Numbered from the stretch's first letter, positions 17,390 to 25,814 are shown. The stretch: 64,000 nt of DNA from Halopelagius longus (GCF_900100875.1 NZ_FNKQ01000003.1:798426-862425), one strand, 5' to 3'. Notes: generated by a model not told the origin, from the sequence alone. Translations and numbers: made by a program.

Positions 17390-18358
17390 ATGCGAAAGTT
17401 CGTCTTCTTCGGCGGCAAGGGGGGCGTCGGCAAGACGACGCTCTCCGCCGCGTACGCGCTGAAGTGCGCCCGCGAGGGGTTGGAGACGCTCGTCGTCTCC
17501 ACGGACCCCGCCCACAGCACCTCGGACGTGTTCGACCAGCAGTTCGGCGACGACCCGACGGCCGTCGCCGGCGAGGAGAACCTCCACGCGATGGAGGTAG
17601 ACCCCGACACCGAGGTGGAACGGCATCTGATGGAGACGAAACGCGCGATGGGCGACCAGGTGAGTTCGGCGATGGTCAACGAGATAGACCGGCAGATAGA
17701 GATGGCCCACCAGACGCCCGGCGCGTACGAGTCTGCCCTCATGGACCGGTTCATCGAGGTGATGCGCGAGTCCGAGGAGTTCGACCGTGTAGTCTTCGAC
17801 ACCTCGCCCACCGGCGGCACCCTGCGTCTCCTCTCGCTTCCGGACCTCTTGGAGGGGTGGATAGACCGCCTCGCGCACAAGCGCGAACGCTCCATCGACC
17901 TCTACGAGAAGGCGGCCATCGGGAACAACGAACCGCGGCGCGTGATGGACGGCGACCCCATCCTCGCGCGCCTCCGGACCCGAAAGGAGCGATTCGAGTT
18001 CGCGGGCGAGGCGTTGCGCGAACGGGCGGCGTTCTTCCTCGTCGTCAACCCCGACGAACTCTCCGTCCGAGAGACGCGCCGCGCCGTCGAGCAACTGGAC
18101 TCCTACGGCTTAGACGTGCGCGGACTCGCGGTCAACCGCCTCACGCCGGAACCCGAACCGCACGAGGAGGGCCGCGGGGCGCGCTTCCTCCGCGACAGGG
18201 TGGAGACGGAACGAAAACGCCTGCGGGAACTGCGCGAGGAGTTCGACGAACCGGTCGTCGCCGAGATCGCCACCCGCGTCGCGGAGGTGAAGGGCGACTT
18301 CCTCGGCGAGGTGGCCGAGGAACTCGACATCGGCGTCGCTCCCGAGGCTGACGCGTAG
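17390..18358 (+). CDS. Get3/TRC40/ArsA-family ATPase
   Basis: This 322-aa P-loop ATPase has the deviant Walker A GGKGGVGKTT (residues 8-17), a switch-I region STDPAHSTSDVF and the Walker B/switch II stretch VVFDTSPTGGTLRLL. It has a single nucleotide-binding unit, as in Get3, not the tandem halves of bacterial ArsA. Family members bind tail-anchored membrane proteins or drive arsenite efflux; no arsenic genes are near, so a Get3-like targeting role or another chaperone role is likelier. No CxxC dimer-zinc motif is evident. It is second in an operon with the 98-aa protein. Confidence 0.92.
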   Translation: MRKFVFFGGKGGVGKTTLSAAYALKCAREGLETLVVSTDPAHSTSDVFDQQFGDDPTAVAGEENLHAMEVDPDTEVERHLMETKRAMGDQVSSAMVNEIDRQIEMAHQTPGAYESALMDRFIEVMRESEEFDRVVFDTSPTGGTLRLLSLPDLLEGWIDRLAHKRERSIDLYEKAAIGNNEPRRVMDGDPILARLRTRKERFEFAGEALRERAAFFLVVNPDELSVRETRRAVEQLDSYGLDVRGLAVNRLTPEPEPHEEGRGARFLRDRVETERKRLRELREEFDEPVVAEIATRVAEVKGDFLGEVAEELDIGVAPEADA

Positions 18359-18480
18359 CGCCTCCTCCCGCCCGAATGCGGACTCTCGACGGTGCTTTCG
18401 CCCGACGGCGTGTTGCATTTTTCACCTCGGTAAGGCCGGATTAATCAACAAGGTTAATAGGCGGTTTTTCATGAAATGCA

Positions 18481-20334
18481 ATGAGGCACGCCACCATGGT
18501 ACAAGTAATTTGGCTCGTCGTGGCGGTGTTCGCGCTGTTCAGCGTGGGGTATCTGGGGTACTCGAAGTACCTCGCGCAGTTCGTCGAACTCGACGACAGT
18601 CGTGACACACCGGCCCACAAATACGAGGACGGACAGGAGTACGTACCGGCGAAGAAGCCGGTGCTACTCGGGCATCACTTCTCGAGCATCGCGGGCGGAG
18701 CGCCCATCGTCGGCCCGATAACGGCCGGCGTCGTCTGGGGATGGGTGCCCGCCCTCGCGTGGATAGCCATCGGGAACCCCCTGATGGGGAGCGTCCACGA
18801 CTTCACGTCTCTGTCCGCAAGCATGCGGCACGACGGGAAGTCTATCGGCTACATCATCGGCGAGTACGTCGGCGAACGGGGCAAGGACATGCTCCTTTGG
18901 TTCGCGTTCATCACCATCATCCTCGTCGTCGCCGTGTTCGCACTCGTCGTCGCCATCGTGTTCGACGCCTACCCGCAGGCGGCGACGGCGAGCCTGATCT
19001 ACATCGGGCTGGCCGTGCTATTTGGCGCGTACCTCTACCAACTCGACCTTCCCTTCATCCCCGGTACGGCCGCGTTCGTCGCGGCGATGTTCGCCGGAGT
19101 GTGGGTCGGCGTCAAGTACCCCCTCGCTCTGCTCCCGGCGGCGGAGGGGTCGTCCTACCCCGCCGGCACCATCGTCCTGTTGGGGATGGACGGGTCGTGG
19201 CTCCCGGCCGCGGGCGCGTTCGGCGCGAACGCCGCCGCGTGGATTCCGGTCATCCTCGTGTACGGCGCCCTCGCGAGCGCCCTCCCGGTCTGGGTGCTGC
19301 TCCAACCGCGCGACTACCTCTCGTCGTTCCTGCTGTACACCGGCGTCGGCGGCGCGTTGCTCGCCGTCATCGTCGGCACCGTCGGCGGAGCCCTCGGCGT
19401 CTCGGCGATAACGTCGAGCCAACCGCTCGTCACCAACCTCCAACCGTACTACGGCTTCATCGGACGCGGCGGCCTCCCGCTGTTCCCGATGCTGTTCATC
19501 ACCATCGCCTGCGGGACCATCAGCGGCTTCCACTCGCTCGTCTCCTCGGGGACGACGTCGAAGCAGTTGAACAAGGAGTCCGACGCGCGGACCATCGGTT
19601 ACGGCGGCATGCTCGGCGAGGGTCTGCTCGCCACCGTCGCGCTCATCACCGTCGCGCTCGTCTCGCCCGACGTGGGGAGCGGCATCGGCCTCGCGCTTCC
19701 GACGTTCGCGACGGGCGGCGGCATCCTGCTTACGAGCTTCGGCATCCCGACGGACTTCGGCGCGCCGTTCATGGCGCTGGTGCTCGTGAGCTTCCTTCTG
19801 ACCTCCACCGACACGGCTGTCCGCCTCGGACGGTACATGATGGAGGAGATAGTCGGCACGCCCGAGTCGTCGGTCGAGACGTTCGCGGCCGACCGGTACG
19901 GCAACGCCGGCCTGCAGTGTCTCGCCGCGTACGTCCTCATCGCGAGCGGTTCGTGGACGACGCTGTGGGCGCTCTTCGGCGGCGCGAACCAACTGCTGGC
20001 CGCCTTGGCGCTGCTGACGGCCACGGTGTGGCTCGCGAACTGGAGCGACGCCAAGCAGCTTCTCAGCACCGGCGGTCCGATGGTCGTCATGGTGACCATC
20101 ACGGTGCTGGGTCTGCTCTGGATCGCGCTCCACGACAACATCTACGCGAAGTTCCTCGACTCCCAGTGGATGGCGAGCGCGGACGTGGTCGCGATGCTGT
20201 CCGCGGTTGCGCAGATAGTCATCGCGTTCACGCTCATCTACCTCGCGCTGTCGCTGGTGAAGCTGGGGTACGAGAACATTCAGAAGGTCCGCGAACAGCC
20301 CGGTTCCGGCGAGTTCACGCCCGGAGACGACTGA
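18481..20334 (+). CDS. cstA: Carbon starvation protein CstA family transporter
   Basis: The 617-aa protein has about 16 hydrophobic helices and clear CstA signatures: GHHFSSIAGGAPIVGP near residue 60, MGSVHDFTSLSASMRHDGKSIG and ISGFHSLVSSGTTSKQL. CstA/BtsT proteins import pyruvate or peptides in bacteria. The start may be the ATG at 18481 or the one at 18496 (MVQVIW), which gives a membrane helix at the very N-terminus. The AT-rich promoter region just upstream (18430-18470) supports independent transcription. No YbdD-type partner gene is visible. Confidence 0.92.
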   Translation: MRHATMVQVIWLVVAVFALFSVGYLGYSKYLAQFVELDDSRDTPAHKYEDGQEYVPAKKPVLLGHHFSSIAGGAPIVGPITAGVVWGWVPALAWIAIGNPLMGSVHDFTSLSASMRHDGKSIGYIIGEYVGERGKDMLLWFAFITIILVVAVFALVVAIVFDAYPQAATASLIYIGLAVLFGAYLYQLDLPFIPGTAAFVAAMFAGVWVGVKYPLALLPAAEGSSYPAGTIVLLGMDGSWLPAAGAFGANAAAWIPVILVYGALASALPVWVLLQPRDYLSSFLLYTGVGGALLAVIVGTVGGALGVSAITSSQPLVTNLQPYYGFIGRGGLPLFPMLFITIACGTISGFHSLVSSGTTSKQLNKESDARTIGYGGMLGEGLLATVALITVALVSPDVGSGIGLALPTFATGGGILLTSFGIPTDFGAPFMALVLVSFLLTSTDTAVRLGRYMMEEIVGTPESSVETFAADRYGNAGLQCLAAYVLIASGSWTTLWALFGGANQLLAALALLTATVWLANWSDAKQLLSTGGPMVVMVTITVLGLLWIALHDNIYAKFLDSQWMASADVVAMLSAVAQIVIAFTLIYLALSLVKLGYENIQKVREQPGSGEFTPGDD

Positions 20335-20375
20335 ACCGCCGACCCGGCTCTTCCCGCACGAGCCCTCCGACTTCT

Positions 20376-20390
20376 CCCGTTTTTTTCGCC
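20376..20390 (+). terminator. T-run after cstA
   Basis: A seven-base T-run follows CTCCCG about 45 bp after the cstA stop codon, the typical oligo-T form of archaeal termination. The convergent unknown gene ends 53 bp further on. Confidence 0.5.
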
Positions 20391-20442
20391 CGGAGAGAGC
20401 CGTCTCGACCCGACGGGACGGCGACGACGCGTCGCGGCGGTT

Positions 20443-21108
20443 TCAGCCGCGGAGTCGGTCCACGATGCGGCCGAGGAGTCCCCTCTCGTCCGACGGTTGC
20501 ACGTCGTCCCAGATGGCGAACGCCTGCGCCGCGTCGGCGTTCTCGCTCGCGACCACCTCCCGCGCCTCCGGGGCGACGGCGGCGAGGTTCACCTCGTAGT
20601 GGCCGTAGTAGCCGAACTTCAGGAGCGTCCGGTCGGAGAACGACGCGACGAACTCCCGAACGTCGTCGCTCAGTTCGGAGACGACGGCGACGAAGGTGAA
20701 CTCCGTCCCGTAGTGTTCCTCGTCCGCGACCAACCACTCGGCGTCGTCGGCCAGTTCGTGTCCGAGTTCGACGACTCGTTCGAGTTCGGCGACGGTCACG
20801 CGCGGGGCGCGCCGCGCGAAGACGTACTCTCGAATCTCGTGGTTCGCGTAGTTGAGCGCGGGGTGGAAGAACTGCTTGCGGTTCTCGACGCGCATCGTCC
20901 CGACCATCTCGAACCGTTCCCCGCGGACGCGCCGGTCCTTCTGTAAGTCGTAGTTGAACATCAACCGGTCGCTCACCCGATCGAGGTACTCGTCGTCCCA
21001 GTCGGGCACGTCCGGGAGTTCGACGCCCGCCTCGGCGGCGACGGCCTCCGGGTCGAACCGGTCGCCCTCGCCCTCCTCGCCGCCGTCTGTGCCCTCGGCG
21101 TCGCTCAT
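20443..21108 (-). CDS. Conserved haloarchaeal protein, unknown function (221 aa)
   Basis: The protein has an acidic disordered N-terminus (residues 1-40), then an alpha/beta region with no membrane segment (FEMVGTMRVENRKQFFHPALNYANHE; the segment is shown here only as an anchor in parts: FEMVGTMRVENRK, HPALNYANHE). A later part, TLLKFGYYGHYEVNLAAVAP, is aromatic. I do not recognise the family. Its ATG overlaps the stop of the upstream cupin gene by 4 bp (ATGA), so the two are translationally coupled. Confidence 0.75.
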   Translation of the reverse strand: MSDAEGTDGGEEGEGDRFDPEAVAAEAGVELPDVPDWDDEYLDRVSDRLMFNYDLQKDRRVRGERFEMVGTMRVENRKQFFHPALNYANHEIREYVFARRAPRVTVAELERVVELGHELADDAEWLVADEEHYGTEFTFVAVVSELSDDVREFVASFSDRTLLKFGYYGHYEVNLAAVAPEAREVVASENADAAQAFAIWDDVQPSDERGLLGRIVDRLRG

Positions 21109-21482
21109 TCGTCGGGTTCGTACGGCGCTACGTCGCCGTCCACGTTCGGCGCGCCGACGGCGAGAACCACCACGTCCGAGTCGGCGTCGGCGGGGTTGTG
21201 CGCCCGTTGGGGACTGTTCGGTTCAACGGCGAACAGGCCGTCCTCCTCGATTTCGTACGTCTCCTCCGGCGTCTCGACGAACAGCGTCCCCGAGAGGACG
21301 TAGAACGCCTCCTCCTGTTCCTCGTGGTAGTGGTACGCCAGCGGAATCTCCTCGCCCGGCGCGGCGCGGAAGCGGTTGACCGCCATCTTCGAGAGACCCG
21401 CCGCCTCGCTCAGACGGCGCATCTCGCAGGGCCGGTCCGCCTCCGTCTCCACCTCGTCGGCGTCGACTACGGTGTATCCCAT
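21105..21482 (-). CDS. Cupin domain protein (125 aa)
   Basis: This small single-domain cupin has motif 1 YHYHEEQEEAFYVLSG with His and Glu metal ligands and motif 2 EPNSPQRAHNP with the last His. The fold could be a metal-dependent enzyme or a small-molecule sensor; no substrate is predictable. The start MGYTVVDADEV is preferred over the upstream METV. It is the first gene of a coupled pair with the 221-aa unknown protein. Confidence 0.85.
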   Translation of the reverse strand: MGYTVVDADEVETEADRPCEMRRLSEAAGLSKMAVNRFRAAPGEEIPLAYHYHEEQEEAFYVLSGTLFVETPEETYEIEEDGLFAVEPNSPQRAHNPADADSDVVVLAVGAPNVDGDVAPYEPDE

Positions 21483-21579
21483 GACTGTCTCCACCTCGCA
21501 GGGCTACAAAAGCGCCTCGGGGCACCCCCGAACACAAGGATTTAATCGTTAGGGTTCCTAGTTCGCGCGAGTCGTTCTC

Positions 21580-21819
21580 ATGCCAGAGAAGAAAACCGAG
21601 AGCTGCGGTCGGTGCGCGATGTCCACCGTCGTGGACGCGGCGGCGGCGCGCGACGCCGACGGAGGCGACGAGGAGTCGAGCGCCCGGAACCCGATGGACG
21701 GCGGGCGCATCGAACTCCCGGAGTCGGAAGTGCGCGCCGCCTCGCCCGCGGCGTGGTTCTCCGGCGTCGTCTCCCGCCTCGACGACGCCGCCGCGGCCTT
21801 CATCCACGGGCGTCGGTGA
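21580..21819 (+). CDS. Small CxxC-containing protein, unknown (79 aa)
   Basis: The short frame starts MPEKKTESCGRCAMSTVV, with one CxxC knuckle, and ends in an amphipathic region AAAFIHGRR. A TATA-like GGATTTAATCG lies about 32-40 bp before the ATG, the spacing expected for a leaderless or short-leader haloarchaeal gene, and supports it being real. Codon use is like the neighbours. An antisense frame of 93 aa overlaps it and cannot be completely excluded. Confidence 0.5.
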   Translation: MPEKKTESCGRCAMSTVVDAAAARDADGGDEESSARNPMDGGRIELPESEVRAASPAAWFSGVVSRLDDAAAAFIHGRR

Positions 21820-21909
21820 ACCGCGCGGGAAACATCCACGGAACCGGTCAGGTAGCGTAAGACGCGAATAGACTTTTATAGCCGCCCACTCCTACCCTCG
21901 GCCAAGCCG

Positions 21910-22599
21910 ATGGAAGAGAGCGTTTCGGGCTTCAAAGTCCGTGGTTCGTGGGGCGACGTCGTAGAGCACGGCGAACGCATCACGCGAGCCCTGCGAGACG
22001 CCGACGTGAACAGGGAAGCGATCAAGCAGTGGGACGAGTGGCGACCGAAGTCCCACGAACGCCTCGGCGAGGACGTGAGTCAGAAGACCGCAGAGCAGGC
22101 CAGCGTCGGCGAGGGCGAGGGGGAGAAAGCCGGAAAAGAGCCGAACGAGGACCTCCAGACCGCCGGAGAGAAACTGTCGGAGTCGTACCAGAAGGTAGAG
22201 GAGGGCGACAACGACGGTGCGGTCGAACGGTGGAGCGAGTCCATCGGGTACGTCGCGCGCGCGGCGGACTCGGTCAGTCGGAAGGCCCTCCGGAAGGTCG
22301 AAGACACCGTCTACCAGAAGGTGATGACGCAACTGGCGCCGTACTACTTCGACAGCGAACTCGTCAGCGCCAACATCCAGAAGACGACGCGCGGCGAGAG
22401 CGACGAACCGCGGTTCATCTTCGAGGTGAACGTCAACGACGACGAACTGAAAGAGGAGGTGAGTCGCCGCCTCGGGCAGTACGACGACGAGGTGGACCGC
22501 TGGCACGTCGACACCGAGAAGGAGACGGCGACGGCGGAAGCCGCCGAGGGCGTCGAACCGCCCGAGTCCGAAGAGGAGTCGAAGTTCACGACGAACTGA
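21910..22599 (+). CDS. DUF5828-type haloarchaeal protein (229 aa)
   Basis: This acidic, soluble, largely helical protein opens MEESVSGFKVRGSWGDVVEHG. I believe it is the haloarchaeal DUF5828 family; the function is unknown. The middle third is Glu/Lys-rich and probably coiled (AEQASVGEGEGEKAGK). The last codons (KFTTN, stop) lie inside the left arm of a long inverted repeat, and the stop codon falls in the first unit of a 54-bp tandem repeat that runs into the downstream spacer. Confidence 0.75.
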   Translation: MEESVSGFKVRGSWGDVVEHGERITRALRDADVNREAIKQWDEWRPKSHERLGEDVSQKTAEQASVGEGEGEKAGKEPNEDLQTAGEKLSESYQKVEEGDNDGAVERWSESIGYVARAADSVSRKALRKVEDTVYQKVMTQLAPYYFDSELVSANIQKTTRGESDEPRFIFEVNVNDDELKEEVSRRLGQYDDEVDRWHVDTEKETATAEAAEGVEPPESEEESKFTTN

Positions 22600-22722
22600 G
22601 CCGGGTTTATCGGGCGAACACTCGTCGTGAACTTCGGTAAAACGACGAACTGAGCCGGGTTTATCGGGCGAACACTCGTCGTGAACTTCGGTAAAACGAC
22701 GAACTGAGCCGGGTTTTTCGGC
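22588..22722 (+). repeat. 54-bp tandem repeat with inverted-repeat arms and terminator-like end
   Basis: Units begin at 22588, 22642 and 22696 with exact 54-bp spacing; the first two are complete and identical and the third is cut after about 20 bp. An 11-bp perfect inverted repeat pairs GTTCACGACGA (22584-22594, inside the upstream gene) with TCGTCGTGAAC (22622-22632). The third unit changes into GCCG-GGTTTTT-CGGC, a short stem with a T-run that looks like a transcript end. The region has no spacers and is not CRISPR. Confidence 0.85.
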
Positions 22723-22802
22723 CAACGCTCTGTTCTTCGAGACGCCGTAGACGCGGCGCACGCACGGCCAACAGTCATATCCGGGGCGTCCGAAGGTGTC
22801 GT

Positions 22803-23042
22803 ATGGCCGAACCACTCCGCGTCGAGGCCGGCGAACTGTCCGCCGAGGAGATTCTCGACGCCCTCCTCGACGGCCGCCGCGTCCTCGTCGAGGTGGAGAT
22901 GATGGGCGAGACGCGCCAACTGTCGCTCCGACACGACGGCACGACGTTCTACTGCGACACGCCCACGACGCTTCACAAGCACAGCGACGCCGAGGAGATG
23001 CGGACCTGCATCGAGAAGATGGGGTACGCGAAGGAAGCGTAA
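22803..23042 (+). CDS. Small conserved protein, unknown (79 aa)
   Basis: The 79-aa protein (MAEPLRVEAGELSAEEI) has a helix followed by two or three strands (RRVLVEVEMMGETRQLSLRH) and a segment TTFYCDTPTTLHKH with Cys and two His residues, then a second Cys in MRTCIEKMG. A metal or redox role is conceivable but not demonstrated. I do not recognise the family beyond a haloarchaeal small protein. It stands alone after the 54-bp repeat. Confidence 0.65.
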   Translation: MAEPLRVEAGELSAEEILDALLDGRRVLVEVEMMGETRQLSLRHDGTTFYCDTPTTLHKHSDAEEMRTCIEKMGYAKEA

Positions 23043-23170
23043 CGGCGGCGTTTTCGGAGTCGAGAACCGGTCGCTCCGAATACAGTCACCCAGATACTCA
23101 CACGTTAGACAATATCGAAAAGCGCGGGACGTTATCCCCTCAGGACTGTATTTCCTTATATATGGTATCG

Positions 23171-23473
23171 ATGACTGACAATCATTTCGAGGTACTGGCG
23201 AACGGTCACCGGCGGCGGATTCTGGCGTCCTTGTTGGAGGAGAACCCGCACTCCGTCTTCCCGGTAACGACGGGTGAAGTCTCCGCGGAGAGGCAACGGA
23301 AGGTGCAGATCGCCTTCAGGCACGTCCACCTCCCGAAGTTAGACGCCGCGGAGTTCATCGATTGGGACCCGGAGTCGGATCGCATCGCGGAGGGAACTCG
23401 GTTCGAGGACATCGAACCGCTGTTGAGGTATCTCACGGACGAGTACGACGACTGCTTCGAGACCAGTTACTAG
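23171..23473 (+). CDS. Winged-helix DUF7344-like regulator (100 aa)
   Basis: The protein has an N-terminal helix-turn-helix region (FEVLANGHRRRILASLLEE) and the C-terminal block HVHLPKLDAAEFIDWD. It is a paralogue of the protein encoded at 45.5 kb, with which it shares both blocks. DUF7344-type proteins are haloarchaeal DNA-binding regulators of mostly unknown targets. Two starts are possible, 23162 (MVSMTD) and 23171 (MTDNHF); the TATA-like TTATATAT directly upstream fits neither perfectly. The local sequence is more AT-rich than its neighbours. Confidence 0.7.
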   Translation: MTDNHFEVLANGHRRRILASLLEENPHSVFPVTTGEVSAERQRKVQIAFRHVHLPKLDAAEFIDWDPESDRIAEGTRFEDIEPLLRYLTDEYDDCFETSY

Positions 23474-23757
23474 TCGCTCGAAACTGCCACCGGGAGGTGA
23501 CAGTCAGGCGCAGACTAGCGGTTGGTTGGGACCCTCCGTACTCTACGCCCAGTGACGATTCGGGCCGGCCCTGTATAACCCTACTGTGATTATCTGGGTG
23601 AATGGCATAATTCGCGGCGCGGGCTCGGTTCGACGCTCGCCGTTCGGGAGTCGCCCCGGAGCGTCGTCGCCGACGGGCGGGAGAGAGGCGGTGACTTATC
23701 AAGGCTCGCATGCTATTACGGACGGTACCGGAGGCGCCGGTCGAATGGTTGGGACCC

Positions 23758-24591
23758 ATGTCAGAGTTATCTAGCTATCAAGAGGCGGTCGAACTGCTTC
23801 AGAAACTGGGATTGAAAGAGTACGAGGCGAAGTGCTTCGTGGCGCTGTCGCGCCTACCGAAGGCGACGGCCAAGGAGATAAGCGAAACGTCGGACGTGCC
23901 TCGGACTCGCGTCTACGACGCGATTCGAGTCTTAGAGACGAAGGGACTCGTCGAGGTTCAACACAGCAACCCGCAGCAGTTCCGGTCCGTCCCCATCGGG
24001 GAGGCGGCCGAGACGCTTCGGGCGGAGTACGAGTCTCGAACGAAGTCGCTGGTCGACGCGCTCGAAGCGATGGGGTCGGCGTCGCTCAACTCCGACGAAG
24101 AGGTCACCCACGAAGTGTGGGCGCTCTCGGGGGAGTCGGCCATCGGAAACCGACTACTGCAACTCGTCGGCGACGCCGACGAGGAGGTGGTTCTCATCCT
24201 CGGGCGCGAAGGGACGGTCACGGACGAGTTGCTCGAACGGCTACAGAGCGCTCAAGAGTCCGGCGTCGACGTCCTCGTCGGAACGACCACGGAGCAGTTC
24301 CACGAGCAGATAGCGGAGGCGCTTCCCGACGCGAAGGTGTTCATCTCCGAACTGTCGTGGCTACACAGTTCTCCGGCCGACCCCACCGACGACACGGCCA
24401 TCAGCCGACTGCTGTTGGTCGACCGGAACACGATTCTCGTCAGTTCCGTCGAGGAGGACAATTCGGGGGCCGTCGAGTACGAACGAGCGGTGTTCGGAAA
24501 GGGGTTCACCAACGGCATCGTGGTCATCGCCCGCCGACTGATGGCGATGGGGCTCAGCCCCATCGACGACCCTAAACCGCGCAACGAGTAG
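23758..24591 (+). CDS. TrmB family transcriptional regulator
   Basis: The 277-aa protein starts with a TrmB winged helix (residues about 8-80): LQKLGLKEYEAKCFVALSRL, then AKEISETSDVPRTRVYDAI. A coiled linker and a C-terminal phospholipase-D-like regulatory fold follow (VVLILGREGTVTDELLERL, then EQFHEQIAEALP). TrmB proteins sense sugars or other metabolites. The chosen start (MSELSSYQEA) is at 23758; a longer frame to 23710 is not needed. The 284 bp before it hold an AT-rich promoter-like tract (TGTATAACCC, 23571-23580) and nothing else recognised. The target genes are unknown. Confidence 0.87.
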   Translation: MSELSSYQEAVELLQKLGLKEYEAKCFVALSRLPKATAKEISETSDVPRTRVYDAIRVLETKGLVEVQHSNPQQFRSVPIGEAAETLRAEYESRTKSLVDALEAMGSASLNSDEEVTHEVWALSGESAIGNRLLQLVGDADEEVVLILGREGTVTDELLERLQSAQESGVDVLVGTTTEQFHEQIAEALPDAKVFISELSWLHSSPADPTDDTAISRLLLVDRNTILVSSVEEDNSGAVEYERAVFGKGFTNGIVVIARRLMAMGLSPIDDPKPRNE

Positions 24592-24673
24592 CGCCCGTCG
24601 AATCGCGTGCAGGGACGTGCGCGCCCTGCCGACGACGCGGGACTTTAATCGGGGGCGCGGCGTTGTACCGTAC

Positions 24674-25048
24674 ATGAGCGACGCGCCAGACATGGGGGAC
24701 CTCGTCGAAACCGAGAATCCGAGTTTTCAGCACGTTCTCGCGTGCGTCTTCGGCATCCAAGCCCACGAGAGCAGGACCTACCTGACGCTCCTCGACAGTC
24801 CGGGCAGCACGGTTGCGGAACTCGCGGACGAACTCGACAGAGACCGGAGCAACGTGAACCGGTCGCTCACGACGCTGATGGAGAAGGGACTTGCGGACCG
24901 CGAACGGCGACTTCTCGACCCCGGCGGCTACGTCTACCAGTACACCGCGACGGACCTCCCGGAGGCGAAGCGGATGCTCCACGAGGCGTTAGACGAGTGG
25001 GTCGAACAGGTCCACGCGAGCATCGACGCCTACGGCACCGAGGAGTGA
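24674..25048 (+). CDS. HTH (MarR/TrmB-like) transcriptional regulator (124 aa)
   Basis: The protein is essentially a winged helix (residues about 20-95): CVFGIQAHESRTYLTLLDSP, then VAELADELDRDRSNVNRSLT and the wing LDPGGYVYQYTA. It ends in a helix that probably dimerises. Such single-domain regulators occur in multiple copies in haloarchaea, and the ligand and targets cannot be read. It is 82 bp downstream of the trmB-like gene on the same strand. Confidence 0.83.
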   Translation: MSDAPDMGDLVETENPSFQHVLACVFGIQAHESRTYLTLLDSPGSTVAELADELDRDRSNVNRSLTTLMEKGLADRERRLLDPGGYVYQYTATDLPEAKRMLHEALDEWVEQVHASIDAYGTEE

Positions 25049-25118
25049 GGCGGCGGTTCCGACCGCCTCGGTCCGGTCCCCCGGCGACGCCGGCGCGAAC
25101 GCCCGACGGCACCGTCCG

Positions 25119-25724
25119 TCACTTCGCTTCGACGCTGGAACGCGTTCCGACGAGTGCGCGGACCGAACGCGGGCCGACGAACCGCGGGACGCGTTCGGCG
25201 TAGCGTTCGTACGCCTCCCCGTACTCCTCGCGAAGCCACGGTTCCTCCGCGAACGGGAGGGCGACCCACCACGCGAGGTAGATAGCGCACAACGCGGCGA
25301 CGAGCGCGGACCCCGCCATCGCGGCGAACCCCACCGTCGCGACGACGTAACAGACGTACTGCGGGTTCCGCGAGTACCGGTACCACCCGCCGGTTCGGAG
25401 CTCTCCTTTCAGCCCCTTCGTCTCCTCGACGCCCAAATCGAGTCCGGCGGCGATAGCCGCCCCGTACCAGACGACGAACAGGACGCCGCCGACGGCGAGT
25501 ACCGGTCGCGGCAGGCCGAGGCCGTTCCAATCGAGATACGTGACGCCGGCTATCGAGGCGTTGACCACCTGCGAGAGCGTCCAGTGAGCGTAGTAGTTCC
25601 AGTTTCTGTCCCCCGGCGGCCAGTAGTCGGCCCATCCAAGGGCGCTTCCGACGATTCCGACCAGATTACCCAGTCCGGCGATCGCTCCGACGGCGAACAG
25701 GCCCGTCGTGATCGTCAACTCCAT
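25119..25724 (-). CDS. Isoprenylcysteine methyltransferase/PEMT-like membrane methyltransferase
   Basis: The 201-aa protein has five hydrophobic segments and the ICMT/PEMT C-terminal signature GWYRYSRNPQYV followed by EEPWLREEYGEAYERYAERV. Such enzymes transfer a methyl group from S-adenosylmethionine inside the membrane; the acceptor here is unknown. The start at 25724 (MELTITTG) is chosen because the upstream part of the frame is charged and unlike a membrane protein. It is divergent from the Bat-like regulator gene with a 90-bp intergenic space. Confidence 0.78.
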   Translation of the reverse strand: MELTITTGLFAVGAIAGLGNLVGIVGSALGWADYWPPGDRNWNYYAHWTLSQVVNASIAGVTYLDWNGLGLPRPVLAVGGVLFVVWYGAAIAAGLDLGVEETKGLKGELRTGGWYRYSRNPQYVCYVVATVGFAAMAGSALVAALCAIYLAWWVALPFAEEPWLREEYGEAYERYAERVPRFVGPRSVRALVGTRSSVEAK

Positions 25725-25784
25725 ACGCACCGGTTCGGAGCGATATCGGGTGGGGTTTGTTACGGCTCTACTAGTCGATTTAAG

Positions 25785-25809
25785 TACCGGGCGGTCGCTA
25801 CCGGGCGGT
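25785..25809 (+). promoter_or_regulatory. Direct repeat at the start of the Bat-like regulator gene
   Basis: TACCGGGCGGT occurs twice with 14-bp spacing (25785-25795 and 25799-25809), between a TATA-like TTTAAG (25779-25784) and the GTG start at 25815. The position overlaps the expected transcription start, so it could be an operator, possibly autoregulatory. Confidence 0.45.
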
Positions 25810-25814
25810 AGGGC

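Noticed and set aside
17390..18358. Arsenite pump ATPase (ArsA) with an ars operon.
   Set aside because: There are no arsR, arsB, arsC or arsD genes nearby; the single-unit ATPase fits Get3-like targeting better.
22588..22722. CRISPR array.
   Set aside because: The tandem units are contiguous and identical, with no unique spacers and no cas genes.
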